Assembly: GCA_016841825.1 (NCBI GenBank)
Contig: JAENYK010000015.1
Span: 1 to 64,000, forward strand
Direction of reading: 5' to 3'
Length of the DNA: 64,000 nucleotides
DNA from: Halothermothrix sp.
Lineage (GTDB): Bacteria; Bacillota; Halanaerobiia; DY22613
Shown here piece after piece: positions 6,375 through 15,242 of the stretch. Each line of letters starts with the position of its first letter. The stretch's first letter is position 1. The notes under the pieces are model-generated. The model was not told the origin of the DNA. It was given only the letters and a program-made list of their open reading frames with translations, and did not search any database. Position numbers and translations under genes: made by a program.

Positions 6375-8087
6375 CTATAAACCTCTTGGGGTATAGTGAG
6401 TATGCAACAATTTATGAGCTTTGTGACTACCTGGTTTACCCAGATACTCATCATACAACTGTTGAACCTCTGGATTTTCGTGAGATTTACGATATCCATG
6501 GGCCAGGTCTGACTCGTAAATTGCCTCCATCCGTTTTTTGACAACTTCCATATCAGTCGGGATAGGCTGACCACCGCCACCAATACATCCACCAGGACAG
6601 GCCATCATTTCGATGAAATGATATTCTTTCCCATCTCTGATCATATTCATTAACCGTCTAACATTAGATAAACCATGAGCAACTGCTGCTTTGAGGGTCA
6701 AATCGCCCACCTTAACCTCAGCTTCCTTAATTCCCTCAATACCCCTAACTGGAGTAAAATCTATTCCAGGTAATTCTTCTCCAGTCAAAATCTCATAAAC
6801 TGTTCTCAAAGCTGCCTCCATAACACCACCAGTAGCACCAAAGATAACAGCAGCACCAGAGGAAGAACCCATCAGTTTATCATAATCTTCACCTTCCAAG
6901 TTAAGAACATCTATACCTACTTCTTTAATCATCATTGCTAATTCACGGGTAGTCAATGCATAATCTACATCTCCTGTCATCTCCGGTCTTCTGGCTTCGT
7001 ATTTTTTGGCAGTACAGGGCATAATGGAAACTACCACAATATCTTCTTTAGGAATGTTATTTTTTTCTGCATAGTAAGATTTAACTAAAGCTCCTAACAT
7101 TTGTTGTGGAGATTTACATGATGATATATTATCCAGAAACTCAGGATAAAAATGTTCAATAAACTTAATCCAACCTGGACTACAGGAGGTCAGCATCGGA
7201 AGAGTACCGCCATTCTGTATTCTACCCAGTAATTCAGTACCCTCTTCCATAATAGTCAGGTCTGCTGAGAAGTCAGTATCAAAAACTTTATCAAAGCCTA
7301 ACCGTTTCAACGCAGCAACCATCTGTTCAGTAAAGATTCTGCCTGGCTTCTCGCCAAAAGCCTCTGCCAATGCAACTCTGACTGCTGGAGCAGTCTGCAC
7401 AACTACATGTTTTGTTGGATCATGCAGAGCATCCCAAACATTCTCATAATGATAAACTTCATGTAATGCACCTGTTGGACAAGCATGAATACATTGCCCA
7501 CAGTTAACACATTCCAGATTACCCATTCCTTTATTTTTAAAGGTAGTGATCACAGCTGCTGGACCCCGATTCGCTTTAGTAAAGATCCCAATTCCCTGAA
7601 TTTCTTCACACCTTCTTACACATCGGTGACAGGAGATACATTTATTAGGTTCTCGTACTATAGAATAACTGGAATAATCATTTGACATATTTTTATCCAA
7701 TGCATTCAATCGAATCTCTCTGATCCCCAATTCCTGAGCCAATCGCTGCAGATCACAATTGTCACCTCTAGAGCAGGTCAAACAGTTCAACTTACACCCC
7801 AGATCATGGGAAGCGATCATTAATTCAAAGATAGTTTTTCTAACTTCCCGAACCTTTGGAGTATGAGTTTTGACAACCATTCCTTCTTTTACTGCAACTG
7901 CACAGGATGGTTGTAATAATCGTTCATTCTCCACTTCCACCACACAGATCCGACAACCGCCGTAAATCGACAGTTCTTCTGAGTAACATAAGGTAGGTAT
8001 CTTGATGTGAGCCATTTTGGCAGCATTCAAAATAGTAGTTCCCTCAGGGACCTGCAGTTTTTGGCCATCTATGGTAACATTTATCAT
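6375..8087 (-). CDS. hydA: [FeFe]-hydrogenase catalytic subunit HydA/HndD type
   Basis: A 570-residue enzyme for proton reduction or H2 oxidation. Domains in order: an N-terminal [2Fe-2S] ferredoxin (C34, C45, C48, C62), a His-Cys cluster region (H94, C98, C102, C105, C111), two [4Fe-4S] ferredoxin motifs (CISCHRCVRRC and CVNCGQCIHAC), then the H-cluster domain with L1 TSCSPGW (about 300-306), L2 MPCTAKKYE (about 357) and L3 MACPGGCIGGGGQP (about 495). A small-subunit region closes the chain. It follows hydB by six bases, with AAGGAGG before the start. L1 has Ser at position 303, where most catalytic enzymes carry the proton-relay Cys. The partner subunits indicate NAD(H)-linked, cytoplasmic activity. 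Confidence 0.95.
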   Translation of the reverse strand: MINVTIDGQKLQVPEGTTILNAAKMAHIKIPTLCYSEELSIYGGCRICVVEVENERLLQPSCAVAVKEGMVVKTHTPKVREVRKTIFELMIASHDLGCKLNCLTCSRGDNCDLQRLAQELGIREIRLNALDKNMSNDYSSYSIVREPNKCISCHRCVRRCEEIQGIGIFTKANRGPAAVITTFKNKGMGNLECVNCGQCIHACPTGALHEVYHYENVWDALHDPTKHVVVQTAPAVRVALAEAFGEKPGRIFTEQMVAALKRLGFDKVFDTDFSADLTIMEEGTELLGRIQNGGTLPMLTSCSPGWIKFIEHFYPEFLDNISSCKSPQQMLGALVKSYYAEKNNIPKEDIVVVSIMPCTAKKYEARRPEMTGDVDYALTTRELAMMIKEVGIDVLNLEGEDYDKLMGSSSGAAVIFGATGGVMEAALRTVYEILTGEELPGIDFTPVRGIEGIKEAEVKVGDLTLKAAVAHGLSNVRRLMNMIRDGKEYHFIEMMACPGGCIGGGGQPIPTDMEVVKKRMEAIYESDLAHGYRKSHENPEVQQLYDEYLGKPGSHKAHKLLHTHYTPRGL

Positions 8088-8092
8088 CCTCT

Positions 8093-9310
8093 CTACCTCC
8101 TTGCCAGTAATTCGTCAGTATATTTTTCCAATACAGAGCCGATAAAACACATCGAAGTCTGGCCCAGACCACAGCGAGCAGCCAAATAGATGGTTTTTCC
8201 TATATCTTTGATTAGCTTCATATCATCAGAAGTAAAACCACCTTTATTGACTGCTTCTTTCAAGAGATGATAAACCCGTCTATTACCTTCCCTACAGGGG
8301 AAACAGGTTCCACAAGTTTCATCCATAAAGAATCTGGAAACATTCTGAAGTAATTCTAATAAATCATGACCTTCTGATACGACCACAACTGCTCCGGAAC
8401 CCAGACCACTACCTACATTTGCAATATCCTCGTAAGTGTAAGGAATATCTAATTGATCGTCTGTGAGAATTGCAGTAGACACTCCTCCCGGAATGACAAA
8501 TTTCAATTCTCCAGTAGTACCTTTACCAAATTCATCAATAATCTCCCGCAGGGTCATTGCACCAAATTCAACTTCATATACTCCGGGTTCTTTTACATCC
8601 CCACTTAAACAGACCAGTTTGGTCCCTTTACTTTTATCAGTACCCAGATTGGCATAGGTTTTTCCACCCTGGGCTAGAATTTCTGCTGCTGCAGTCAAAG
8701 TTTCAACATTATTAACCACGGAAGGTTTTCCATAAAGTCCATTCTGGATAGGATATGGTGGAGTTATGCGAGAGATTCCTCGATTACCTTCGATTGAGTT
8801 AATCAAAGATGTTTCATCACCACAGACATATGCTCCTCCCCCTTTAACCAATTGTAAATCGAATGAGAAATCACTGTCCAGTATGCTGTCACCTATCAGC
8901 TTTTCTTCTTTAGCATGATTAATAGCATCCTGGAAAATATTAATAGCTTTAGCATATTCACCCCGGATATAGATATAACCTTTATTCGCACCGATAGCAT
9001 ACCCTGCAATAATAATTCCTTCCATTACTTGCAGAGGAGTATTTTCTAACAAGAACCGATCTTTAAATGTCCCAGGTTCTCCCTCATCGGCGTTACAAAT
9101 GATATATTTTTCATCTCCAGGTTCTTTCAATGCCAGCTCCCATTTCAATCCTGTTGGAAAACCTGCACCACCACGACCTTTCAAGCCAGAAGCTTTGATT
9201 TCTGCGATCACATCTTCTCTTCTCATCTTAATAACTTTTTTTAAGATGGGAAAATCATAGTGAGAATAATCTTCACTAACTTTCCTTTTCAAAAATAGGG
9301 TTTCTCCCAT
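8093..9310 (-). CDS. hydB: NuoF-like flavoprotein subunit of the hydrogenase (HydB, short form)
   Basis: This subunit binds FMN and NAD(H) and carries electrons to HydA. It has the glycine-rich FMN/NAD region (GLKGRGGAGFPTGLKWE, residues about 40-56), ICNADEGEPGTFKDR, and the [4Fe-4S] motif ETCGTCFPCREGNRR with a later Cys in ARCGLGQTSMC. At 405 residues it contains only the NuoF core. The N-terminal thioredoxin-like [2Fe-2S] domain and the C-terminal two-cluster ferredoxin domain of roughly 600-residue bifurcating HydB proteins are both absent. GAGGAGG precedes the start. It sits 14 bases after hydC in the hydCBA operon. Confidence 0.93.
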   Translation of the reverse strand: MGETLFLKRKVSEDYSHYDFPILKKVIKMRREDVIAEIKASGLKGRGGAGFPTGLKWELALKEPGDEKYIICNADEGEPGTFKDRFLLENTPLQVMEGIIIAGYAIGANKGYIYIRGEYAKAINIFQDAINHAKEEKLIGDSILDSDFSFDLQLVKGGGAYVCGDETSLINSIEGNRGISRITPPYPIQNGLYGKPSVVNNVETLTAAAEILAQGGKTYANLGTDKSKGTKLVCLSGDVKEPGVYEVEFGAMTLREIIDEFGKGTTGELKFVIPGGVSTAILTDDQLDIPYTYEDIANVGSGLGSGAVVVVSEGHDLLELLQNVSRFFMDETCGTCFPCREGNRRVYHLLKEAVNKGGFTSDDMKLIKDIGKTIYLAARCGLGQTSMCFIGSVLEKYTDELLARR

Positions 9311-9324
9311 TTTTCAGAACCTCC

Positions 9325-9735
9325 TCACATACATTCCTTTAAGATTTTCAAAGCCGCTGCTTTGCTCACATGAGTATAAATTTTATCATTAACCATCATT
9401 ACCGGACCTTCACCACAATGTCCCAGGCATTCGACAATCTCCAGAGTATACTTTTTATCCTCAGTAGTCTCACCACTCTCAACACCCAGATATTCTTGTA
9501 CACCTGTTACCACATCATCCGAACGATTCAAGTGGCAAGACAGGCTATTACATATCCGAATAAGATATTTTCCTGTAGGTTCTGTATGGAACATTGAGTA
9601 AAAACTGATCACACCATAAACTTTGGTTTTGGACATAGCATACTCATCTGCCAACTTCTCAATCTCATTTTCGGGAATATACCCGTAAGTCGTTTGAATG
9701 TTGTGCAGCTTCTCCATCATTCTACCATCATTCAT
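9325..9735 (-). CDS. hydC: NuoE-like [2Fe-2S] subunit of the hydrogenase (HydC/HndA)
   Basis: A 136-residue thioredoxin-fold ferredoxin of the NuoE family. The cluster ligands are visible as CNSLSC and CLGHCGEGP (C-x4-C and C-x3-C), preceded by the helix typical of the family (NIQTTYGYIPENEIEKLADE). It passes electrons between the flavin subunit and HydA. It is the first gene of the hydCBA operon, with AAGGGGG upstream of its ATG and a sigma-54 promoter about 100 bases before the start. It is slightly shorter than the usual 155-165 residues at the N terminus. Confidence 0.93.
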   Translation of the reverse strand: MNDGRMMEKLHNIQTTYGYIPENEIEKLADEYAMSKTKVYGVISFYSMFHTEPTGKYLIRICNSLSCHLNRSDDVVTGVQEYLGVESGETTEDKKYTLEIVECLGHCGEGPVMMVNDKIYTHVSKAAALKILKECM

Positions 9736-9845
9736 TTTTAATCCCCCTTTGAAGTTTTTTTAATTCTACTGGCCACTTCTCCCTACTCTGCTTCTCTTCA
9801 TCTGAATTCCTTATTTCTTATTAGGTTAATTTCAATAACTTATAA

Positions 9846-9862
9846 TTGCATATCTCATGCCA
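9846..9862 (-). promoter_or_regulatory. Sigma-54 promoter of hydCBA
   Basis: On the minus strand the sequence reads TGGCATGAGATATGCAA. The GG and GC elements are exactly 12 bases apart, as in the -24/-12 consensus (TGGCAC-N5-TTGC), with one mismatch in each box. The predicted start of transcription is near 9836, about 100 bases before hydC. The upstream gene encodes a sigma-54 activator, which supports the call. Confidence 0.7.
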
Positions 9863-9945
9863 AAACAGGAGACTGGACATTATTTTATCAAAAATTACTT
9901 TAATCCTTGCCATTACTTACTTCAAAGGGTAAGACTTTCAATACA

Positions 9946-9964
9946 TTCAGATTTTCAATCTGAA
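9946..9964. promoter_or_regulatory. Dyad TTCAGATT-N3-AATCTGAA upstream of the sigma-54 promoter
   Basis: A perfect 8-bp inverted repeat (TTCAGATTTTCAATCTGAA) centred about 119 bases upstream of the predicted start. This is a typical distance for an enhancer-binding site of a sigma-54 activator. No binding data are available. Confidence 0.4.
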
Positions 9965-10090
9965 AAAAAGACTCCGAATACACTAAATAATGCGTAACGG
10001 AATTACCTATATGCTCTTTGTACTAAAAATCACTTTCTCATCCATCTATAGACATTGTCAAAACAGTCACAAAGTACATATTACCTTTTT

Positions 10091-10127
10091 AATGCACCAG
10101 CGCATTGGCAAAATGCAGATTTGCATT
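10091..10127. promoter_or_regulatory. Tandem dyads AATGC-N6-GCATT (candidate enhancer sites)
   Basis: AATGCACCAGCGCATT (10091-10106) and AATGCAGATTTGCATT (10112-10127) share the same inverted 5-mers. Their centres are 21 bases apart, about two helical turns. They lie about 260-285 bases upstream of the predicted hydC transcription start, as expected of an upstream activator sequence for the adjacent activator. Confidence 0.5.
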
Positions 10128-10418
10128 CTACAAAAAATTCAGTTATATCACAATTGACAACAGTTTATTCATTTTAGAAAAAGTACTAATGTCGATTAAA
10201 TAGCCAATAATTTTACTAAAAAGATAGTGTTCATTAACTTTTTCTAAATAAGATTTTGTCTCAGCCTTGCGACAAAATGCCTATCACCTCCACAAATAAA
10301 AAAAGCCTGCAATCATAAAAATAATCATCTATAAAAGAACCTCAACTTAAGTGTGACAGTCTTTCAATTATAAAATGATTATTCCTATTTTTACAGACAC
10401 AATGTAGATATCTCATTC

Positions 10419-13061
10419 TTATGGGAAATATTTCTTTAACTTACGTACTACAGTAGATTGGTTTACTCCAAGTTTCTCAGCCATCTCATATGTTGAAGCA
10501 CAAGATTCTCTCGCCAGGTGTAATAGTTGTTTCTCTACCTCGGCTACTGCATTCTCCAAAGGTAGCAGATCATGAATCACAATCATCTGTTGGTTCTTTC
10601 CTTTCAGATCTAAAAAGATCTTAATTTTTTCTTCATCAATAATTCTCTCCTCACTAGTTACCACAATTCTCTCCATCAAATTTGCCAATTCCCGAATATT
10701 TCCCGGCCAATGATATTGAATCAATTGTTCTTTTCCATCATCCGTTATTCTTACACTTTTCGCATATTTCCGATTATATTGAGCTAACCAATATCTTATC
10801 AGAGGGCGAATATCCTCCTGACGATAACGCAGCCCCGGAATCGTTATTGGTACCACGTTTAATCGATAATACAGATCTTCACGAAACTGTTTCTCTTGAA
10901 TCATTTTCATCAGATCACGATTGGTGGCAGCTATCAATCGAAAATCCACCTCGATCAATTCAACTCCCCCAAGGCGAGTTACCCGGCGTTCCTGTAATAC
11001 TTGTAGTAGTTTGACCTGCAAATTTAAAGGCATCTCACCTATTTCATCAAGAAAAAGTGTTCCCTGATGAGCCTTTTCAATTAATCCAGGTTTCCCTTCA
11101 CGTTTCGCCCCACTGAATGCACCTGTCTCATAACCAAATAACTCTGATTCTAATAAAGTTTCTGGAATTGCCCCACAGTTAATCTTAATCAAATTATCCT
11201 TCCTTCCACTCTGTTCATGGATATAGCGAGCAATAACCTCTTTTCCTACTCCAGACTCCCCGGTAATTAAGACCGTTGAATCAGTTGGGGCTATTTTACA
11301 TGCCAGTTTTAAAACATTTCGCATCACATCAGAATTATATACAATATTTCCTGGTTCTTCAGGGGAATCTATCTGATCCAGTTTTCTAATATATTGACAT
11401 ATCTTTTTATCTTCTGCGGCTTTCATCTCAAGTTCATTTAGTTCACAAATGTCACGGGCATTTACTAAAACCCGTAAAACATTACCATTATCCTCCAGGA
11501 TCGGATTAGCACTGGCCAAAATTCGCTTACCATTCCATGTATTTTGCACCAATGTAATACATCGTTTTTCGTGTAAAGCCAGGATGGACACTGCAGGGTA
11601 GATCAATCGCTCTTCCTCCATATCCATAATATTTCGACCGACCAACTCTTCCCTCCCCTTACCAAATATTCTTTCATAAGAATCATTAACTCGTTCAATT
11701 ATGCCATCATTATTAATCACAATCATCCCATCATAAGAAGAATTAATCAAATTATCTAACTGATTGTTCAGATTCTGCACTTTTTTAATCTCCTGCCGCT
11801 TTTCTGTTAAGAGATAAGATAAGCACATCTCTACTTCTGCTAAACCTTGATATACTGCAATAGCCTTTTCTCTGCAGGTTGGGTAACCACAGGCACCACA
11901 ATTTAACAGATCCTCTGTGGTATATTTATTAGTTTGATTTAAGATATTCCAGATATCTTTCTCCCCTGGCTGGGGTAATGTTTGGTAATCAGATTTAAAA
12001 ACCAAAGACATATCTAATTGACGAGATAGTTCTGACGAATAAGTTCCCAAATTGGGAAAGATATAATCTTTTTGTTGAATATATTGCATTACAGCCTTTT
12101 CTTTTTGAAAAAAACTGGCACGTGTCAAATCAACACCATTGATACATCCTTCACAATATAGGATATCAATAAATCTAGGTTGGAGTTCTCCTTTGACCAG
12201 ACTATCCAGTAGTTCAAAAACCTTTTCTGAACCTTCCACTCGCAGAAATTCCTCAGACAAAATCTGATATTTATCGACCACTCCATCTAATAATCCACCT
12301 GCTAACGGAATCTTTCGGGCAGCTTTATTTATGTAAAGAACTGGACTGTCATCTACCGTACTCTTTTCTGAAGTCGTCAATGCTTTTGGTGTATTTTCTT
12401 CCACTAACTCAAAGTCACCTATCTCTCTGCCTAATTCCACTAATTCAGTAAAAGTAAGAACAGCGTCGATTGTATCTTCATTGTCGACCTCTTTCTTCTT
12501 TGCCAGACAGGGACCGACCAGAACTATTTTAGTTCCTGGAGGTTCACTCTTGAATATATATCTAGATAAGGCTACCATCGGAGATACAACAGGAATCAAA
12601 TTTTCAACAAGGCTGGGATAATACTTCTCAATCAAATTAACAATAACCGGACATGCTGAACTTATGGCCAAATCCTTCTCCCCAGCCTGTAAATATTTTT
12701 TATATTCTTCAATCACCAATTGTGCTCCCCAGGCGACCTCATAAATTTTTGTAAAACCGAGATTTGTTAGATAATCAACCCATTGAGAAAACTCTATCTC
12801 AATATCGAAAGCCGGAAAACTGGGAGCCAAACCGACTACAACCCGAGTATTCCCCATCAAAAAACCTTTAACCTTCTCCTTATAATCTGTTACTTTCTTC
12901 GCCTTTTGTGAACAAAGACGCACACAATTCCCACAATGAATACAACGTTCTGCTAAAACCTCTGCCTGCCCATTTGACACTCTAACTGCTTTTACTGGAC
13001 AGTTCCTCACGCATGCATAACACTCATGACAGGAGTTTTTTATAGTTTCAATTAATCCCAT
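10419..13061 (-). CDS. Sigma-54-dependent activator with hydrogenase-like sensory domain
   Basis: An 880-residue regulator. Order: two [4Fe-4S] motifs ([24 protein letters not shown]; residues 10-55); an Fe-only hydrogenase large-subunit-like domain (about 65-350) with diverged H-cluster motifs (SACPVI for L1, GPCLAKKKE for L2, CEGCINGVD for L3); a four-Cys Fe-S domain (CGACGYPTC); a PAS domain (about 430-540); a sigma-54 AAA+ ATPase (Walker [15 protein letters not shown] loop, [11 protein letters not shown]); and a C-terminal TyrR/Fis-type helix-turn-helix. It probably senses H2, redox or Fe-S status and activates the downstream hydCBA operon through the sigma-54 promoter. The missing L3 residues suggest a sensor, not a catalyst. 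Confidence 0.88.
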   Translation of the reverse strand: MGLIETIKNSCHECYACVRNCPVKAVRVSNGQAEVLAERCIHCGNCVRLCSQKAKKVTDYKEKVKGFLMGNTRVVVGLAPSFPAFDIEIEFSQWVDYLTNLGFTKIYEVAWGAQLVIEEYKKYLQAGEKDLAISSACPVIVNLIEKYYPSLVENLIPVVSPMVALSRYIFKSEPPGTKIVLVGPCLAKKKEVDNEDTIDAVLTFTELVELGREIGDFELVEENTPKALTTSEKSTVDDSPVLYINKAARKIPLAGGLLDGVVDKYQILSEEFLRVEGSEKVFELLDSLVKGELQPRFIDILYCEGCINGVDLTRASFFQKEKAVMQYIQQKDYIFPNLGTYSSELSRQLDMSLVFKSDYQTLPQPGEKDIWNILNQTNKYTTEDLLNCGACGYPTCREKAIAVYQGLAEVEMCLSYLLTEKRQEIKKVQNLNNQLDNLINSSYDGMIVINNDGIIERVNDSYERIFGKGREELVGRNIMDMEEERLIYPAVSILALHEKRCITLVQNTWNGKRILASANPILEDNGNVLRVLVNARDICELNELEMKAAEDKKICQYIRKLDQIDSPEEPGNIVYNSDVMRNVLKLACKIAPTDSTVLITGESGVGKEVIARYIHEQSGRKDNLIKINCGAIPETLLESELFGYETGAFSGAKREGKPGLIEKAHQGTLFLDEIGEMPLNLQVKLLQVLQERRVTRLGGVELIEVDFRLIAATNRDLMKMIQEKQFREDLYYRLNVVPITIPGLRYRQEDIRPLIRYWLAQYNRKYAKSVRITDDGKEQLIQYHWPGNIRELANLMERIVVTSEERIIDEEKIKIFLDLKGKNQQMIVIHDLLPLENAVAEVEKQLLHLARESCASTYEMAEKLGVNQSTVVRKLKKYFP

Positions 13062-13697
13062 CTCTTTTTCCCCCTTCGCCAGTAGCCTTTAATTTTGTAC
13101 TACTAATGCTAGGTATAAGATTTTTGTATTTATTTTATGATGTTGACATCAAATAATTTATGTTCAGGTAGTAGAGTGAACTCCAGGTACCTGAAAACTA
13201 TTTTATTTCGCATACATCGCCGAACAATACTGTATTTTGACGTATTATAGATTTTTCTGCGATTATGACGTATATAAAAACCTGTCTAAGTTTCTACTCA
13301 GACAGGTCCTTCATTAACTTTAGTCTAATTTAATCCCCCCGGATTGTCACCTACTTAATATAATATTCATTTGTACCTTTTTTCTCAATATCCTACCATG
13401 TATTATACCACTGTTTATATTTTTTGTAAATATGTAATAGTAAACATTTTCGTTTCTCGTTAATTTTTTCTCAATTTTCTCAAAATCAAATAACTCCAAT
13501 GACTGTCAGCGTTGTCTACCATATCAGCCAGATCACTTAACAAATCTACAATTTTTATACATTTTTAATGTTTTTCCATTATATAGAGTCTGTCAAAAAA
13601 ACCATCAGGCAGCTCCGATACTAATATTAGGTATTGCGGATCCCAGACAAGATATTTAAAAATTGAAATAAGGCTAATCTGAAACTGGTGAACGCAA
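13062..13697. other. Gene-free stretch between the lipoprotein gene and the activator gene
   Basis: No gene is supported in 636 bases. One clear hairpin is listed separately. Repeated GACGTAT strings occur near 13240-13275. The promoter of the activator gene should lie in the part nearest 13061, but I did not assign it. Confidence 0.4.
13275..13308 (-). terminator. Hairpin with minus-strand T-run upstream of the activator gene
   Basis: CCTGTCT and AGACAGG form the stem. On the minus strand it is followed by TTTTTATATACG. It would end leftward transcripts from the lipoprotein gene about 390 bases after its stop, or act in the leader of the activator gene. Confidence 0.6.
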
Positions 13698-14690
13698 TTA
13701 ATTTTGTAAAGTTCTTAATGTCTGAGTCTGAAGATTTAAAATCTCTGGATCTGCATTGGTTACACTGATTTTATTCAACCATGGGCCATCAGGTACCTGA
13801 TCATAGCTGACAAATCTCCAATTAACTATAATTTTTCCCAAAACATCATTATTCAAATATTTCATTGCCTGGGGGGAGATGTCCAGACCAGCTAAGTTAG
13901 TCTCCCGATAACCATATTTGGCATTCCAACCCATATCAATCCCAATTTCCGCGTATGGACGATCATCTTCGGAACTAAATACATAATATGGATCATAATA
14001 ATTCCATGGTCCCACATCTTCCCATTGGGCATAACAATACTCGCCTGTAGCTGGATAGTAGATCTCAATCCAACGGTTCTTTACATCGGTAATACCATAA
14101 TAATCCTGTCGCTTTAGCTCTTTTTCTCCCGTAGTTCTATTCCAAACATAATAATAGAAATCACGATAGGGTAAGGCAAAAAAATATGGGTTCTCTTTAG
14201 TCAGGTCATTACCCCAGGTTCCTGAAGCAGGATCACCTGTCAGAGTCTCAGGATTAAAATAGGTTGTCACAATATGTGAATGCCAATTGGATACAAACGC
14301 TGGATCTGAAGCAGTATCAATCTTTTGTACCAGATTACCGCTAATGATTAACTGAATCTCAAAATACAGAGTATCATTTATCTCATCCAGCATAATATTG
14401 GAAAACGTAAAATTTTGACTAGAATTGGGGATGACTATTTTAGAATTATATATTGATTTTTGAGTGGTCACTTCTTTTATATGCAAAATAATCTCAACGA
14501 TTTCTTCCCCCGAATTAATTGTTATATATTCCCCCTGAACCTCAAATTCCGCACCTTCCGCTATCTGATCAGGATAGTTTAACCACTGCACTTCCTGTGA
14601 TACTTCATCCAAAACACAGGCTGTTAATAGTGAGATAATACAGATCACAATTACTATCATTCCACTTACTTTAGTAAAATTTTTGCTCAT
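13698..14690 (-). CDS. Lipoprotein with C-terminal double-psi-barrel-like (RlpA/expansin-like) domain
   Basis: A 330-residue protein with a lipoprotein signal: a basic start, then MIVIVICIISLLTAC, with LLTAC as lipobox. It is therefore exported and anchored in the membrane. Residues about 35-120 look like a beta-sandwich. The C-terminal half is rich in aromatic residues and ends with a pattern like double-psi beta-barrel proteins: YAQWEDVGPWNYYDP, then GYRETNLAGLDISPQAM and GKIIVNWRFV. RlpA and expansin domains act on peptidoglycan or polysaccharide, but the assignment here is by pattern only. The start at 14690 is chosen for the GGGGGAG upstream. A TTG two codons earlier is possible. Confidence 0.6.
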   Translation of the reverse strand: MSKNFTKVSGMIVIVICIISLLTACVLDEVSQEVQWLNYPDQIAEGAEFEVQGEYITINSGEEIVEIILHIKEVTTQKSIYNSKIVIPNSSQNFTFSNIMLDEINDTLYFEIQLIISGNLVQKIDTASDPAFVSNWHSHIVTTYFNPETLTGDPASGTWGNDLTKENPYFFALPYRDFYYYVWNRTTGEKELKRQDYYGITDVKNRWIEIYYPATGEYCYAQWEDVGPWNYYDPYYVFSSEDDRPYAEIGIDMGWNAKYGYRETNLAGLDISPQAMKYLNNDVLGKIIVNWRFVSYDQVPDGPWLNKISVTNADPEILNLQTQTLRTLQN

Positions 14691-14881
14691 CTTCAACTCC
14701 CCCTTTTTCTGTCTAATTCGACATCCAAAAGAGGTCTCCTCTCCTACTAATTTCCTACTTTTTCACTACTTATAAACATTCCAGTGAATCCGTTTTAGCA
14801 AGTTGAAGCATTGCGAAATCAGATGGAGCTTCAGCCACCACAATATGTATCATATCTCATTATCTTTTCTCCTAACACTGT

Positions 14882-15196
14882 TCAGTTATTTTTATTTTGG
14901 GCCATGGCAACCCAACGGGCAACTATCGAATGAATTTTGTTATTCCCCCAGGTACTAATCACATATTGAAAACCCTCACTGCTAATTTTTTCAACATCAC
15001 AATGAGCTGGAATTTCAAAAATTTTCATCTCTTCTTCTTCAAAAGAAATTATCACTTGTGGGATAACCTTAAAAGGTTGAACAAATTCTACAAATTCTCG
15101 AAATTCTCTTTTCCCTCTGCCACGGTTTAAATTCCATCCTGCAGTATTATCATCTGCGTAAATCATTCCACTTTGAATTGTGATTGGTTGTTCCAC
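14882..15196 (-). CDS. H-type lectin domain protein
   Basis: A 104-residue protein starting at GTG 15194-15196 behind GGGAGGGGG. Nearly all of it matches the H-type lectin pattern: a Trp early on (TAGWNLNRGRG), REFVEFVQPFKVIPQVIISF, a middle Cys, EGFQYVISTWG, and a final SIVARWVAMA strand. Proteins of this fold bind sugars such as GalNAc in animals and occur sporadically in bacteria, often as appendage or extracellular modules. There is no signal peptide, so its location is unclear. It lies between a lipoprotein gene and mug, all on the minus strand. Carbohydrate binding is inferred from the fold only. Confidence 0.65.
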   Translation of the reverse strand: MEQPITIQSGMIYADDNTAGWNLNRGRGKREFREFVEFVQPFKVIPQVIISFEEEEMKIFEIPAHCDVEKISSEGFQYVISTWGNNKIHSIVARWVAMAQNKNN

Positions 15197-15242
15197 TAAC
15201 AATCCCCCTCCCAAATTCAATAAATATTACGATTTATCTATT

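Larger units (their letters stand above)
9736..10418. other. Gene-free regulatory region between the sigma-54 activator gene and hydC
   Basis: No gene is supported in these 683 bases. Besides the sigma-54 promoter and dyads listed separately, ATTTTGTC (10253-10260) and GACAAAAT (10271-10278) form a hairpin without a T-tail, about 140 bases beyond the activator stop. GGTAATTCCGTTACG-type half symmetry is visible near 10015-10030 but is weak. Confidence 0.5.

Noticed and set aside
10107-10126. A plus-strand TGGCA...TTGCA pair resembling a sigma-54 promoter
   Set aside because: The GG and GC elements are 16 bases apart where 12 is required, and it points away from hydC; the dyad symmetry explains it better.
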